Part shown: positions 33,383 to 41,541 of the stretch, piece after piece
How positions within the stretch are numbered: the first letter of the stretch is position 1
Layout of the letters: the number at the start of each line of letters is the position of its first letter
DNA from: Brevibacillus brevis NBRC 100599
GTDB taxonomy: Bacteria > Bacillota > Bacilli > Brevibacillales > Brevibacillaceae
Reading direction: 5' to 3'
Assembly (NCBI RefSeq): GCF_000010165.1
Contig: NC_012491.1
Location: forward strand, 4,099,501 to 4,163,500
DNA length: 64,000 bases
Program-made: the position numbers and the translations under genes
Notes under the pieces: model-generated
What the model saw: only the letters and a program-made list of their open reading frames with translations
Told to the model about the DNA's origin: nothing
Database searches by the model: none

Positions 33383-34798
33383 ATGCTTCTCTCTTCTTTC
33401 GATTCTTCCTCCGCAATCGAGCGTTCCCAACATCGCGCGATCTCACATGCTGTCTTTCATTCTCTCTATCAGCAATTACAGGCCACCACGAATCTCTCAC
33501 CCTACGAATTTTCTCTGATCAAGGACGCGCTAATCCATTTGCTACAAACTGATCATACGATTCCAGCCCTCAGACATGCCTCTCATTCTGTTCCCAATTG
33601 GAAGAGTCTTCTTTTCGCATGGGCGGAAAATAGCCAAGAATGCCTCATCGCCCTCAGTGACGAGCGCAGCGTACTTTTTGCTAACAAGCGGGCAAAGGAA
33701 CGCTTTTCGTTAGTGGAAGGCCTTGTGCTCGAGGCGGATTGGGAACAAGAACGCTTACCCAATTGGTATGTAGAGGAACTCGATCTGGGGGAAAAGACGT
33801 GGTATCGCTTCTTTTTGATTCGCCCAGGTACGTCAACCTTGTCAAAGACTACTAGCAGCTATTCGTTTTCAGAGATACATACGAATAGCCCCCTCTATCA
33901 AGCTCAACTGCATACTGCACGTATTGCTGCACAGTCGCTATCGAATACGTTATTGCTCGGAGAAACAGGCTGTGGCAAAGAAGTCCTGGCACGTGCCATC
34001 CATTCCTCCAGTTCGCGAAAAGACGGCCCTTTTCTTGCAGTCAATATCGCAGCACTTCCACGCGAACTGATCGCCAGTGAGCTATTTGGATACGCAGAAG
34101 GAGCTTTTACGGGAGCAAAAAAAGGAGGACAACCAGGAAAATTTGAAGCGGCAAATGGAGGAACGCTATTTCTCGATGAAATCGGGGAAATGAGCTTGGA
34201 GCTTCAAGTGCTTTTGTTGCGGGTACTCGAAGAACGCAAAGTGACGAGGTTGGGTTCCCACGAAGAAAAGCCCTTGGACATTCGTGTGATCGCTGCCACC
34301 AATCGTTCCATTGAAGAAGATGTACAGAATGGGCTGTTTCGTGCAGACCTTTACTACCGGCTAAATATCCTGCAAATACGCATCCCTCCCCTGCGTGAAC
34401 GCAAAGAAGACATTGCAGCCTTGGCTAACGAGTTCCTCCAGCAGCTTCATACCCAATACGCTGGCGGTCCGACAGGTATCTGTGAATCTGCCCTAGCGAT
34501 CTTGCAGCAGCATTCATGGCCCGGAAATATTCGTGAGCTGCGCAATATCGTGGAGCGAGCATTTTTACATGCGTACGGTGATGCGTGGGTCACCTCTCAC
34601 CATTTCCCGAGCGAATGGCAGCAGCAATATGGTCTGCAAGAAGCACCCAGCGAACCTTTGCCATTATTGCGCGAATTAGAGCGACAGACGATCCAGCAAG
34701 CGATCACAGAAGCTCCATCTATCAGCGCCGCTGCCAAAAAGCTAGGTATTGCGCGAAGTACCCTGTATCGAAAAATGGAAGAGTTAGGAATCGGATAA
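33383..34798 (+). CDS. Sigma-54-dependent Fis-family transcriptional activator
   Basis: 471 aa. N-terminal sensor region (1-165) with a PAS-like stretch around 78-110 ([23 protein letters not shown]); AAA+ domain about 170-395 with Walker A GETGCGKE (193-200), sigma-54-contacting GAFTGA (240-245) and Walker B LFLDEIGE (262-269); C-terminal Fis helix-turn-helix ([23 protein letters not shown]). The start ATG 33383 has no good ribosome site and no better in-frame start was found. It is divergent from fmdA, whose promoter is sigma-54 type, so fmdA is the obvious target. What the sensor domain binds is unknown. Confidence 0.93.
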   Translation: MLLSSFDSSSAIERSQHRAISHAVFHSLYQQLQATTNLSPYEFSLIKDALIHLLQTDHTIPALRHASHSVPNWKSLLFAWAENSQECLIALSDERSVLFANKRAKERFSLVEGLVLEADWEQERLPNWYVEELDLGEKTWYRFFLIRPGTSTLSKTTSSYSFSEIHTNSPLYQAQLHTARIAAQSLSNTLLLGETGCGKEVLARAIHSSSSRKDGPFLAVNIAALPRELIASELFGYAEGAFTGAKKGGQPGKFEAANGGTLFLDEIGEMSLELQVLLLRVLEERKVTRLGSHEEKPLDIRVIAATNRSIEEDVQNGLFRADLYYRLNILQIRIPPLRERKEDIAALANEFLQQLHTQYAGGPTGICESALAILQQHSWPGNIRELRNIVERAFLHAYGDAWVTSHHFPSEWQQQYGLQEAPSEPLPLLRELERQTIQQAITEAPSISAAAKKLGIARSTLYRKMEELGIG

Positions 34799-34804
34799 GA
34801 ACAT

Positions 34805-34835
34805 CGGGGGATGAGCGTAAGCCGCTTATCCCCCG
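34805..34835. terminator. Hairpin between the activator and APH-like genes
   Basis: CGGGGGATGAGCG pairs with CGCTTATCCCCCG with one G-T-type mismatch; no strong T-run on either side. Confidence 0.5.
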
Positions 34836-34853
34836 AAATCGTTTACTGATGCC

Positions 34854-35771
34854 CTATTCGTCAGCGAGTGCTCGATGTATCGTCATTCTTGCTTCCTCTG
34901 CTACTATCTCATCCTTGTGATCAATGGCTTGCAACCAAAGCAGCATCGGAATGTACACAGCCATCATCCTGGCCAATATTTTTGTCTCTTCATCCACTTC
35001 TCCATACACCTGGAAAAACGATTGGCGGGCATGTGGCGGTAAAAAACTGTAGACCACATTTAAATCCGCTCCTGGATGCCCCACATTGAGATCTCCCCAG
35101 TCAATGATGCCTGATATCTGCCCGGCTTCATCTACCAGCATATTTTTCACATGGAGGTCTCCGTGCAGCAGCACTTCACGCGGACTTATTCGGTCTATCA
35201 CGACTTGTCGTAAATAATTCGCGATCGCATCCCGATCTTCTCCAGAAATATGTACAGCCAAGGTAGACAAGAACGTCTGCATTTTTTCTTTTCTCTGTGC
35301 AATGTCCAGGAGGTTCCTATGATCTTGCTCGATCCCGTTCTCGCGGGCACGCTGGGTCGGAAACGCGTGTAAGCTTTTTAAAAACGTCGCAAGGGCCACT
35401 GCCGATGAAGCATGCTGCTCGTCGGTCAAGCCCTTTGGAAACGTTCCTGGAAGATACGTGTACCCCAAAAAAGGGAATGGGTAGTCGGTGGTTGGTTCTC
35501 CATAAAAAACTGGCTTCGGATACGGTAACGTCAGGAATGCCGCAAGCATTGGCAGCAGCATCCCTTCCTTTTTGATCAATTCCACAGCGACATTCCGCCT
35601 GGGAAAACGGAAAACAAAATCGTCCCCCACTCGAAAGACCATATTATCCCAACCACAGCCGATCAGCTTGATGGGCATAGAGGAGAGCTGCGGAAACTGA
35701 CGGAGGATGAGTGTGCGTACCAATGGTTCAGATACTTCCCAGTCAGCATCCCATGGATTCGCGTTGGTCAT
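34854..35771 (-). CDS. Aminoglycoside phosphotransferase-family (APH) kinase
   Basis: 305-aa protein-kinase-like phosphotransferase. VFRVGDDFVFRFPRR holds the nucleotide-binding Lys/Arg region, HGDLHVKN (203-210, catalytic Asp205) and IIDWGDLNVGHPGADL (222-237, metal-binding Asp) are APH family motifs. Closest in style to the broad Gram-positive APH(2'')-like/macrolide-phosphotransferase group, which includes true resistance enzymes and many of unknown substrate. Resistance cannot be claimed from sequence. GGAGGG precedes the ATG. Confidence 0.9.
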   Translation of the reverse strand: MTNANPWDADWEVSEPLVRTLILRQFPQLSSMPIKLIGCGWDNMVFRVGDDFVFRFPRRNVAVELIKKEGMLLPMLAAFLTLPYPKPVFYGEPTTDYPFPFLGYTYLPGTFPKGLTDEQHASSAVALATFLKSLHAFPTQRARENGIEQDHRNLLDIAQRKEKMQTFLSTLAVHISGEDRDAIANYLRQVVIDRISPREVLLHGDLHVKNMLVDEAGQISGIIDWGDLNVGHPGADLNVVYSFLPPHARQSFFQVYGEVDEETKILARMMAVYIPMLLWLQAIDHKDEIVAEEARMTIHRALADE

Positions 35772-35823
35772 TATTTTCGTTCCCTCCCCTTCGTCGTTTC
35801 ATCTGCCATGATAATGCTTACAG

Positions 35824-36459
35824 CTACGATTGTGTAGCACGAATCTGATAGACACATCTCTTTCCGCCGATTGCCACGCATTCCGTCCGTTCTACGCTCG
35901 TTTGGAGTAACTCTCGGTAACAAGCAAGCTCTCTTGCACAAATCATCTGATACCGATCTGCTACTTTAAAATAGGGACAATTGTACTGTGTAATCACATA
36001 TTCCTCATCACTGACCTGTTCCCATCTCGCCATAAATCCGTTGTCATCTTGGATGCGCGCCATCTCTGCCACCTTTTCAGATAGCGTTTTCCCTTCCATT
36101 TGTCCCTCGTATTTCTGGATAATCTTCTCTTGCTGTCTTGCAAAAAATTGATCCACACGGTCTTCCCCGTCGGCCAGCACGATATGCTCCATCAAATCCA
36201 CGGCCAATTGCCCGTAATCATTCGGAAATTGTTCGTTACCTTGCTGTGTCAACGAGTAGTAGTGCATGGGTCTGCCTGCTTTTTGACGACCTACTCTGCA
36301 AACAACAAAACCGTCTTTTTCCAAGTAGATCATTTGCCTGCTGACAGCTACCTTTGTGAGCTCCAGCCTGTTTTGCAAATCCTTTGTGCTGAGCTCCCCT
36401 TCCCTTTTCAGCAGCAAAAGAATGTATTCACGTGTGGATAGGTGTCTATATCTCTCCAT
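35824..36459 (-). CDS. SufR-like winged-helix regulator with cysteine cluster
   Basis: 211 aa. N-terminal DeoR/ArsR-type winged helix (STKDLQNRLELTKVAVSRQMIYLEKDGFV, residues 19-48) runs into GRPMHYYSLTQQGNEQFPNDYGQLAVDLM, a stretch very typical of SufR. The C-terminal part has CPYFKVADRYQMICARELAC and later CVAIGGKRCVYQI, giving a cysteine set fit to hold an iron-sulfur cluster. SufR represses Fe-S assembly genes in cyanobacteria. Here it is divergent from murB and an A-type Fe-S carrier gene, and two CAAC-N6-GTTG-like sites lie between. Confidence 0.85.
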   Translation of the reverse strand: MERYRHLSTREYILLLLKREGELSTKDLQNRLELTKVAVSRQMIYLEKDGFVVCRVGRQKAGRPMHYYSLTQQGNEQFPNDYGQLAVDLMEHIVLADGEDRVDQFFARQQEKIIQKYEGQMEGKTLSEKVAEMARIQDDNGFMARWEQVSDEEYVITQYNCPYFKVADRYQMICARELACYRELLQTSVERTECVAIGGKRCVYQIRATQS

Positions 36460-36527
36460 TTTCTCTTCGCCCCTTTATTTGGAAAAGAACGATACGCTCA
36501 CAGTATATGTCCTTTGTATAACTAATT

Positions 36528-36541
36528 CAACAAACATGTTT
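36528..36541. promoter_or_regulatory. SufR-type operator, left copy
   Basis: CAACAAACATGTTT fits CAAC-N6-GTTG with one mismatch. It is part of an 18-base arm (36525-36542) repeated in inverted form at 36592-36609 with 16 of 18 matches. Confidence 0.6.
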
Positions 36542-36592
36542 ATAAAGTGACATTCTTTGTTCATCACGAAAGCTACGCAACTGCAATTTATT

Positions 36593-36606
36593 AAACATTT
36601 TAGTTG
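36593..36606. promoter_or_regulatory. SufR-type operator, right copy
   Basis: AAACATTTTAGTTG fits CAAC-N6-GTTG with one mismatch and overlaps the -35 box of the murB promoter. Confidence 0.6.
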
Positions 36607-36632
36607 AATATATATAAAATCATTCCTATACT
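36604..36632 (+). promoter_or_regulatory. Sigma-A promoter of murB
   Basis: TTGAAT (36604-36609), 17-base spacer, TATACT (36627-36632), 39 bases before the start codon. Confidence 0.75.
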
Positions 36633-36670
36633 GTGATTGAAGTGCAAGGTGTTTTTTTCAAGAAGGATAG

Positions 36671-37582
36671 GTGAAACAAATGAAACCTGTATTCTCCCTT
36701 CTCCGTGAACGACAGGTCGAAGTGACTTATCAAGAGCCTTTGGCGGCACATACTACCTGGAAAGTTGGCGGACCTGCGGATTTACTGATTACACCGAGCA
36801 GCAAATCCCAACTGATCATGGTCCTACAAATCCTGAATGAACATCATGTTCCATGGATGGTGATGGGAAAGGGCTCCAACCTTTTAGTCACAGACAAGGG
36901 TTATCGTGGCGCGGTCATCAAATTAAACAAGGCTTTGGACTATGCCCGAATCGTGGGAAATCAGATTTACGCAGGGGCTGGCTACTCCTTGATCAAGCTT
37001 GCAGCATTGGCAAACAAGCACAGGCTCAGTGGCTTGGAGTTCGCAGGTGGAATACCCGGGTCTGTAGGCGGAGCCGTGTATATGAATGCAGGCGCGAACG
37101 GATCGGATATATCGGACATTTTCCATTCAGCTGAAGTAATCACGCAAACGGGAGCCATTCGCTCCTTGCGTGACGTAGATTTGGATTTTTCTTATCGCCA
37201 CTCTTCCTTGCAAGATGCTAATGCGATTATCACGGAAGCCGTTTTTGAGCTGACTATGCGCGACAACGAAAGCATCAAGCTCCAATGGAACCGCTATAAA
37301 GAAAAACGTTTACAAACACAGCCTCTGCCGTTCGACTGTGCGGGTAGTGTATTCAGAAATCCTCCGGGCCATTTTGCGGCAAAGCTCATTGAAGATGCTG
37401 GTCTTAAGGGCATGCGGTACGGAGGCGCGGAAGTATCGAGCAAACATGCCAATTTTATTATGAATACTGGCAATGCGACTGCACTTGATGTATGGACACT
37501 CATGAGGCAGATCCAGGAAAAGGTTCACAGCCAATCAGGCATTTACCTTGTACCTGAGGTTGTAATCGTAGGAGAACAGTAA
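36671..37582 (+). CDS. murB: UDP-N-acetylenolpyruvoylglucosamine reductase
   Basis: FAD enzyme that reduces UDP-GlcNAc-enolpyruvate to UDP-MurNAc, a committed peptidoglycan step. 303 aa. HTTWKVGGPADLL (27-39), GKGSNLLVTDKGY, GLEFAGGIPGSVGGAVYMNAGA (121-142) and the catalytic-serine motif AGSVFRNP (224-231) are present; it is the type II MurB form found in Bacilli. GTG 36671 is used (AAGG 4 bases upstream); ATG 36680 is also possible. Its pairing with an Fe-S carrier and a SufR-like regulator is odd for a wall gene and hints at an iron-dependent second copy. Confidence 0.93.
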   Translation: MKQMKPVFSLLRERQVEVTYQEPLAAHTTWKVGGPADLLITPSSKSQLIMVLQILNEHHVPWMVMGKGSNLLVTDKGYRGAVIKLNKALDYARIVGNQIYAGAGYSLIKLAALANKHRLSGLEFAGGIPGSVGGAVYMNAGANGSDISDIFHSAEVITQTGAIRSLRDVDLDFSYRHSSLQDANAIITEAVFELTMRDNESIKLQWNRYKEKRLQTQPLPFDCAGSVFRNPPGHFAAKLIEDAGLKGMRYGGAEVSSKHANFIMNTGNATALDVWTLMRQIQEKVHSQSGIYLVPEVVIVGEQ

Positions 37583-37605
37583 AAATAACAAAGGGAGGCC
37601 TCACA

Positions 37606-37959
37606 ATGATTCACATAAGCGAAGCTGCCGTCACTCGCCTTCAACATATGCTCGAACAAGAAAGCTCTACTCTCTTCATTCGTTTTGGCGTAAAGGACGG
37701 AGGCTGTTCCGGGATGACCTACGGACTCGGTTTTGATGATACGTATCAAGAAGGCGACACTACAATCGATATGGATAGTGTGAAGCTGGTCGTCAATCCG
37801 GAAAGCTATCCGTATGTCGATGGCGTCGAAATCGATTACAAAGAAACAGGAATGATGGGTGGATTTACGATCCAAAACCCCCATGCAATTGCAACCTGCG
37901 GCTGTGGAAGCAGCTTCCGTACAGCCCTACAGCGTGGGAAAAGAGAAAAGTGTGAGTAA
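37606..37959 (+). CDS. A-type iron-sulfur cluster carrier (HesB/IscA family)
   Basis: 117 aa. The three ligand cysteines are in GGCSGMTYGL (residues 33-42) and CGCGSSF near residue 99, the standard C...CGC pattern of IscA/ErpA/SufA. Such proteins receive clusters from the assembly scaffold and pass them to apo-enzymes. A good AGGGAGG lies 9 bases before the ATG, 23 bases after murB, so the genes share a transcript. Resembles B. subtilis YutM. Confidence 0.92.
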   Translation: MIHISEAAVTRLQHMLEQESSTLFIRFGVKDGGCSGMTYGLGFDDTYQEGDTTIDMDSVKLVVNPESYPYVDGVEIDYKETGMMGGFTIQNPHAIATCGCGSSFRTALQRGKREKCE

Positions 37960-38009
37960 ACTACCAGACGAAAATGACTTGTCACCGCTTCCTAATAAAT
38001 GCTATTCTA

Positions 38010-38038
38010 TTGAAAAATTTCCCCCTATTCATTATGTA
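38010..38038 (+). promoter_or_regulatory. Sigma-A promoter of the efflux gene and its leader
   Basis: TTGAAA (38010-38015), 17-base spacer, TATGTA (38033-38038); transcription should start near 38045, just before the leader peptide. Confidence 0.65.
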
Positions 38039-38048
38039 AGGTGACAAT

Positions 38049-38096
38049 ATGCTTTCATTTTCCAGATTGATAAAATGTAAACCCCCTATCCCGTAA
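38049..38096 (+). CDS. Leader peptide, 15 aa
   Basis: ATG 38049 has AAGGTG 6 bases upstream and encodes MLSFSRLIKCKPPIP then TAA. The peptide ends in a Pro-rich KPPIP, a sequence slow for ribosomes. Its last codons form the left arm of a hairpin that hides the Shine-Dalgarno of the efflux gene. This is the layout of translational attenuators that control cat, erm and some efflux genes. Confidence 0.65.
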   Translation: MLSFSRLIKCKPPIP

Positions 38097-38137
38097 TCTC
38101 CCTCCTACGCTGTTTGAGATTTTCGGAATATAGGGGG
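38082..38137 (+). promoter_or_regulatory. Hairpin sequestering the efflux-gene ribosome binding site (translational attenuator)
   Basis: CCCCCTAT (38082-38089) pairs with ATAGGGGG (38130-38137), which contains the Shine-Dalgarno AGGGGG. A nested pairing CCG/CGG and AATCTC (38095-38100) / GAGATT (38116-38121) extends the stem. A ribosome stalled on the leader peptide would cover the left arm and free the ribosome site. Confidence 0.7.
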
Positions 38138-38146
38138 AATGTACAA

Positions 38147-39337
38147 GTGAATAGAAAAATCTCAACACCATCTTTACTACTGTTGATTATCCTGGTGGGT
38201 TTTCCGCAAATTAGCGAAACGATCTACACACCTTCGTTACCTGATATCGCCAATAGTCTTCATGCCAGTAACAATATGATCCAACTGACACTCAGTATTT
38301 ACTTCCTCGGCTTTGCCTTTGGTGTATTTTGCTGGGGAAGACTCTCTGACTCTATCGGTCGACGCCCTGCCATGCTCTGGGGAATTTTCGTTTACGGACT
38401 TGGCAGCTTGGGTTGCTACCTCTCCGATTCGGCTGACTGGTTGTTATGGAGTCGGTTCATCCAAGCTTTCGGTGCGAGTGCAGGATCGGTGGTGACCCAA
38501 ACCATCCTACGAGAGAGTACCGATACCACCACGCGGCATGCTGTTTTTGCTCAGATTTCCGCTGCTCTCGCTTTTACGCCGGCAATTGGCCCCTTAATCG
38601 GTGGTTGGGTGGATCAATCGTTTGGCTATCAGGCTGTCTTCTTCACGCTGATCGCAATGAGCGTAGTGATTTTTGCTTACGCATTTGTATCGTTGCCTGA
38701 GACCAAAACGTCTACAGCTTCAAAGATAAGCACGCTAGCTGTAGCCAAACGCCTTTTTACGGACAAAAGGATTTGGGCTTTTGGCTTCTTAATCGGGGCA
38801 ACAAATGGCATGTTGTTCAGTTACTATGCCGAAGCGCCATTTATTTTCATTGGTTTTTTCGGCATGACGCCTGGTCTGTTTGGGTTATTGGGTATTTTCG
38901 TAGCTTTGGCCTCTGTGATCGGGGCAATGCTCTCGAAAAAACTGCTAACCAAATACCCGGCTGAGAGCCTAATTTTAATCGGCTCGCTGGTAACGACGTT
39001 TGGGGCAGTATGCCTTACAAGCTTCACTTTGTATGGCGCGAGTCCTTCCGTTGTCTCGATGGTGATCATGGTAGCCTCTCTCTTTACCCTTTTGCTGGGG
39101 ATTGGGATCGCGATTCCAAACTGCCTGAGTTTAGCTCTTGTCCACTACGGTGATGTACTCGGAACTGCTGGCGCCATTTTTGGTTTGGGCTACTATCTCA
39201 TCGTCAGTCTCATCACGAGTGGCATGAGCTATTTTCATAACGGCTCGCTGGTCACCATGCCTATCTACTTCTTGCTATTGGCGATCATGATGGTGCTTGT
39301 AAGTAAACAAATAACGATTAGCCATACAGCCAAATAG
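38147..39337 (+). CDS. Bcr/CflA-type MFS drug efflux transporter
   Basis: 396 aa, twelve membrane helices. GRLSDSIGRRPAMLWG (about residues 63-78) is the MFS loop 2-3 motif, and IGPLIGGWVD (about 150) is the antiporter motif C that marks drug:H+ exporters. The family exports bicyclomycin, chloramphenicol, florfenicol and sulfonamides. Start GTG 38147 is set by AGGGGGAAT 8 bases upstream. Expression appears to be controlled by the leader peptide and hairpin in front of it. Substrate is not determinable from sequence. Confidence 0.92.
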   Translation: MNRKISTPSLLLLIILVGFPQISETIYTPSLPDIANSLHASNNMIQLTLSIYFLGFAFGVFCWGRLSDSIGRRPAMLWGIFVYGLGSLGCYLSDSADWLLWSRFIQAFGASAGSVVTQTILRESTDTTTRHAVFAQISAALAFTPAIGPLIGGWVDQSFGYQAVFFTLIAMSVVIFAYAFVSLPETKTSTASKISTLAVAKRLFTDKRIWAFGFLIGATNGMLFSYYAEAPFIFIGFFGMTPGLFGLLGIFVALASVIGAMLSKKLLTKYPAESLILIGSLVTTFGAVCLTSFTLYGASPSVVSMVIMVASLFTLLLGIGIAIPNCLSLALVHYGDVLGTAGAIFGLGYYLIVSLITSGMSYFHNGSLVTMPIYFLLLAIMMVLVSKQITISHTAK

Positions 39338-39368
39338 CCTATTCGCTCTGTTCAGCAACTTCAACGTC

Positions 39369-39407
39369 AAAAAAGCCGATTCTCTCTTAGAGAAAATCGG
39401 CTTTTTG
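39369..39407. terminator. Bidirectional terminator between efflux gene and MutS2-like gene
   Basis: AAAAAGCCGATT pairs with AATCGGCTTTTT (12 bp, perfect) around CTCTCTTAGAGA. Confidence 0.9.
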
Positions 39408-39417
39408 CCCATACTCA

Positions 39418-41439
39418 TTACTCCTCCCGCTTCGTCTCGATCGCTAGTCCTTCGACATGCTTGCGACTCATCATTTTACGTTTCTTCCGGTTCTCTTTTG
39501 TCTCGAAAACAATGTCCATGTCATAATCCGCCGGATACAGTTCTTTGCCCTCAATATGCAAGACGAGGCGCTTTTTGTTGATTTTATATTTCTGATTTTG
39601 AATCATGACGCCAACGATACCTTTGGAGTCCTCCGCACTAAACACGATGCCGATTCTCCCCAGATAGGAGATAAATACACAATCACCAACAGCAAATGGT
39701 TTGTCACGCTTTGGCGTGGCTGATGTGACTACGGCTTCTTCTGAAATCTCCCGTGGAAGCTCCTCTCGTCTTTCCTCTTCCACTTCCACTTCAACTTCCA
39801 CTTCTTCTGACTTTTCTATTACTCGTGTCTCCACATAGCTTGAAGCCTCATCCGCTTCCTGCTCGACGTCTTGGTATGGTTCCAGCCTTTCCAAAGTAGT
39901 AGTCGTCGTCATGAACCCATTCCGAGTAATTTCCCGAGAACGCTGAATCATCTCAGACGGGATACCCAACTTCAATGCGATCAGGAATGCGTAGCTCTGG
40001 CCAGCTTCTCCGATTCGCAAGCGATATAGGGGCTGCAAGGTCTCCTCGTCAAATTCCATTCGTGCATTTTGGAACCCGGCAGTTGCGGAGGCAAAATTTT
40101 TAATTTCGTTAAAATGTGTATTCACGATTACCGTCGCGCCTCTTCGGTGCAGCTCCTCCAAAATCGCAATCGACAAGGCGACTCCTTCTCCTGGATCTGT
40201 ACCCGTAGCCATCTCATCAATCAAGACGAGAGTCGAGGCGTCGGTAATTTTCAAGATTTCCAGGACGTTATGAATATGCGCCGAAAACGTACTTAACGCT
40301 TGCTCGATGCTCTGCCCATCGCCAATATCTACCGCGATGTTGCGGAAAATGGAGAAATGACTGCCTTCCTGTACGGGTACGAGCAAACCCGACTGTACCA
40401 TCATGGTTAACAGTCCGATCGTTTTTAACGTCAATGTTTTTCCGCCTGTATTGGGACCTGTAATAATCAGCGATTTGTACTCTCGACCAATCTTCATATG
40501 CAGCGGCACCATTTTCGGGCCGAGTAGCGGATGCCGTGCTTCCTTGACATCGAGGATCCCTTTTTCGTTTAGTTCGACATTCGCGCCCCCGATTGCCAAT
40601 GCGTACTTCGCTTTTGCGAAAAGGAAGTCATACATTCCAACGGTCTCGACATTCACGGTGAGTTCATGGGTGTATTCTTCTGCGAACGCGGACAATTGCA
40701 TCAGAACTTTTGTTACTTCACGTTCTTCCTCTGCCTTGAGTGCTGTCAGCTCGAACTGTACGGTGCTGATCTCCGTCGGTTCCATATAGACGGTTTGACC
40801 GCTCGCTGATTCATCTAAGACACTGCCAGCCACTTGCTTGCGATGTTCTTTTTTGATGGGGATGACATAACGTCCATTGCGTGTACTAATCACATTTTCT
40901 TGCATGATCGAACGATATTTGTTCACGATCGAATCCAGTTGTCTTTTCAGGCGCTCTTCAAATACGACAATGCGTTTACGCACCTTCAACAAGTCTTTGC
41001 TGGCCGAATCGACAACTTGCCCATGACGGATGCATTGTTCGATTTCGTTTCTCAATTTTGTGGCGTCGTACATCGATGCTGCATAGGTGCTTACCCGTGG
41101 CGCCAATTGTGCTTTTGTCGCCATGTACTTCATTAGTTGTGAGCAACTTGTTAGGAACAAGTACAGATTTGTAAAATCGTTTACGCCAAAGACATATCCC
41201 GTCCCCAAGAGGGAAAGGATCTTCTCCATCCCTTCCAGCGCGGGAATTGGTACACTGGCTCCGTTTTGCAGGATGTTCTTGGCTTCTGCTGTTTCGTCCA
41301 GCTTACTACGCACTACTTTGGCAGAGTCTATCGGCATCATTTGTTCTACATGCTTTTTCCCTGCGTACGATAAAGCGTATTCCATTACCTTTTCTTTGAT
41401 CTTGTCGTATTCGAGACGCTGTAATGCTTTTTCATTCAT
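39418..41439 (-). CDS. MutS2-family ATPase lacking the Smr nuclease domain
   Basis: 673 aa from ATG 41439 (AAGGAG 8 bases upstream). MutS core and clamp come first (1-300), then the ABC-type ATPase: ITGPNTGGKTLTLKT (326-340), DIGDGQSIEQALSTFSAHI (371-389), LVLIDEMATGTDPGEG (404-419), VNTHFNEIK. After a Glu-rich linker (about 550-580, with EVEVEVEVEEERREE) comes a KOW-like part (FAVGDCVFISYLGRIG), but there is no C-terminal Smr domain (LDLHG motif) that regular MutS2 (about 780 aa) uses. In B. subtilis, MutS2 rescues collided ribosomes and Smr cuts the mRNA; this paralogue could bind without cutting. True mutS2 should be elsewhere. Confidence 0.85.
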   Translation of the reverse strand: MNEKALQRLEYDKIKEKVMEYALSYAGKKHVEQMMPIDSAKVVRSKLDETAEAKNILQNGASVPIPALEGMEKILSLLGTGYVFGVNDFTNLYLFLTSCSQLMKYMATKAQLAPRVSTYAASMYDATKLRNEIEQCIRHGQVVDSASKDLLKVRKRIVVFEERLKRQLDSIVNKYRSIMQENVISTRNGRYVIPIKKEHRKQVAGSVLDESASGQTVYMEPTEISTVQFELTALKAEEEREVTKVLMQLSAFAEEYTHELTVNVETVGMYDFLFAKAKYALAIGGANVELNEKGILDVKEARHPLLGPKMVPLHMKIGREYKSLIITGPNTGGKTLTLKTIGLLTMMVQSGLLVPVQEGSHFSIFRNIAVDIGDGQSIEQALSTFSAHIHNVLEILKITDASTLVLIDEMATGTDPGEGVALSIAILEELHRRGATVIVNTHFNEIKNFASATAGFQNARMEFDEETLQPLYRLRIGEAGQSYAFLIALKLGIPSEMIQRSREITRNGFMTTTTTLERLEPYQDVEQEADEASSYVETRVIEKSEEVEVEVEVEEERREELPREISEEAVVTSATPKRDKPFAVGDCVFISYLGRIGIVFSAEDSKGIVGVMIQNQKYKINKKRLVLHIEGKELYPADYDMDIVFETKENRKKRKMMSRKHVEGLAIETKREE

Positions 41440-41466
41440 GGCTGATTTCTCCTTTTTTATGGAAAA

Positions 41467-41514
41467 TAAAAAAGGGCGAAGAATGAACAAATGTCATTCT
41501 CCGCCCTTTTTTTG
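41467..41514 (-). terminator. Terminator just upstream of the MutS2-like gene
   Basis: AAAAGGGCGAAGAATGA pairs with TCATTCTCCGCCCTTTT (one mismatch), with T-runs on either strand. On the minus strand it stands 28 bases before the MutS2-like start codon, a place for attenuation or for stopping read-through from the upstream RNA gene. Confidence 0.8.
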
Positions 41515-41541
41515 GGATACCTAAACAAAACGCAACCAAAT

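Noticed and set aside
34854..35771. Antibiotic resistance call for the APH-family gene
   Set aside because: The kinase motifs are real but the family contains many enzymes with other substrates; resistance cannot be inferred.
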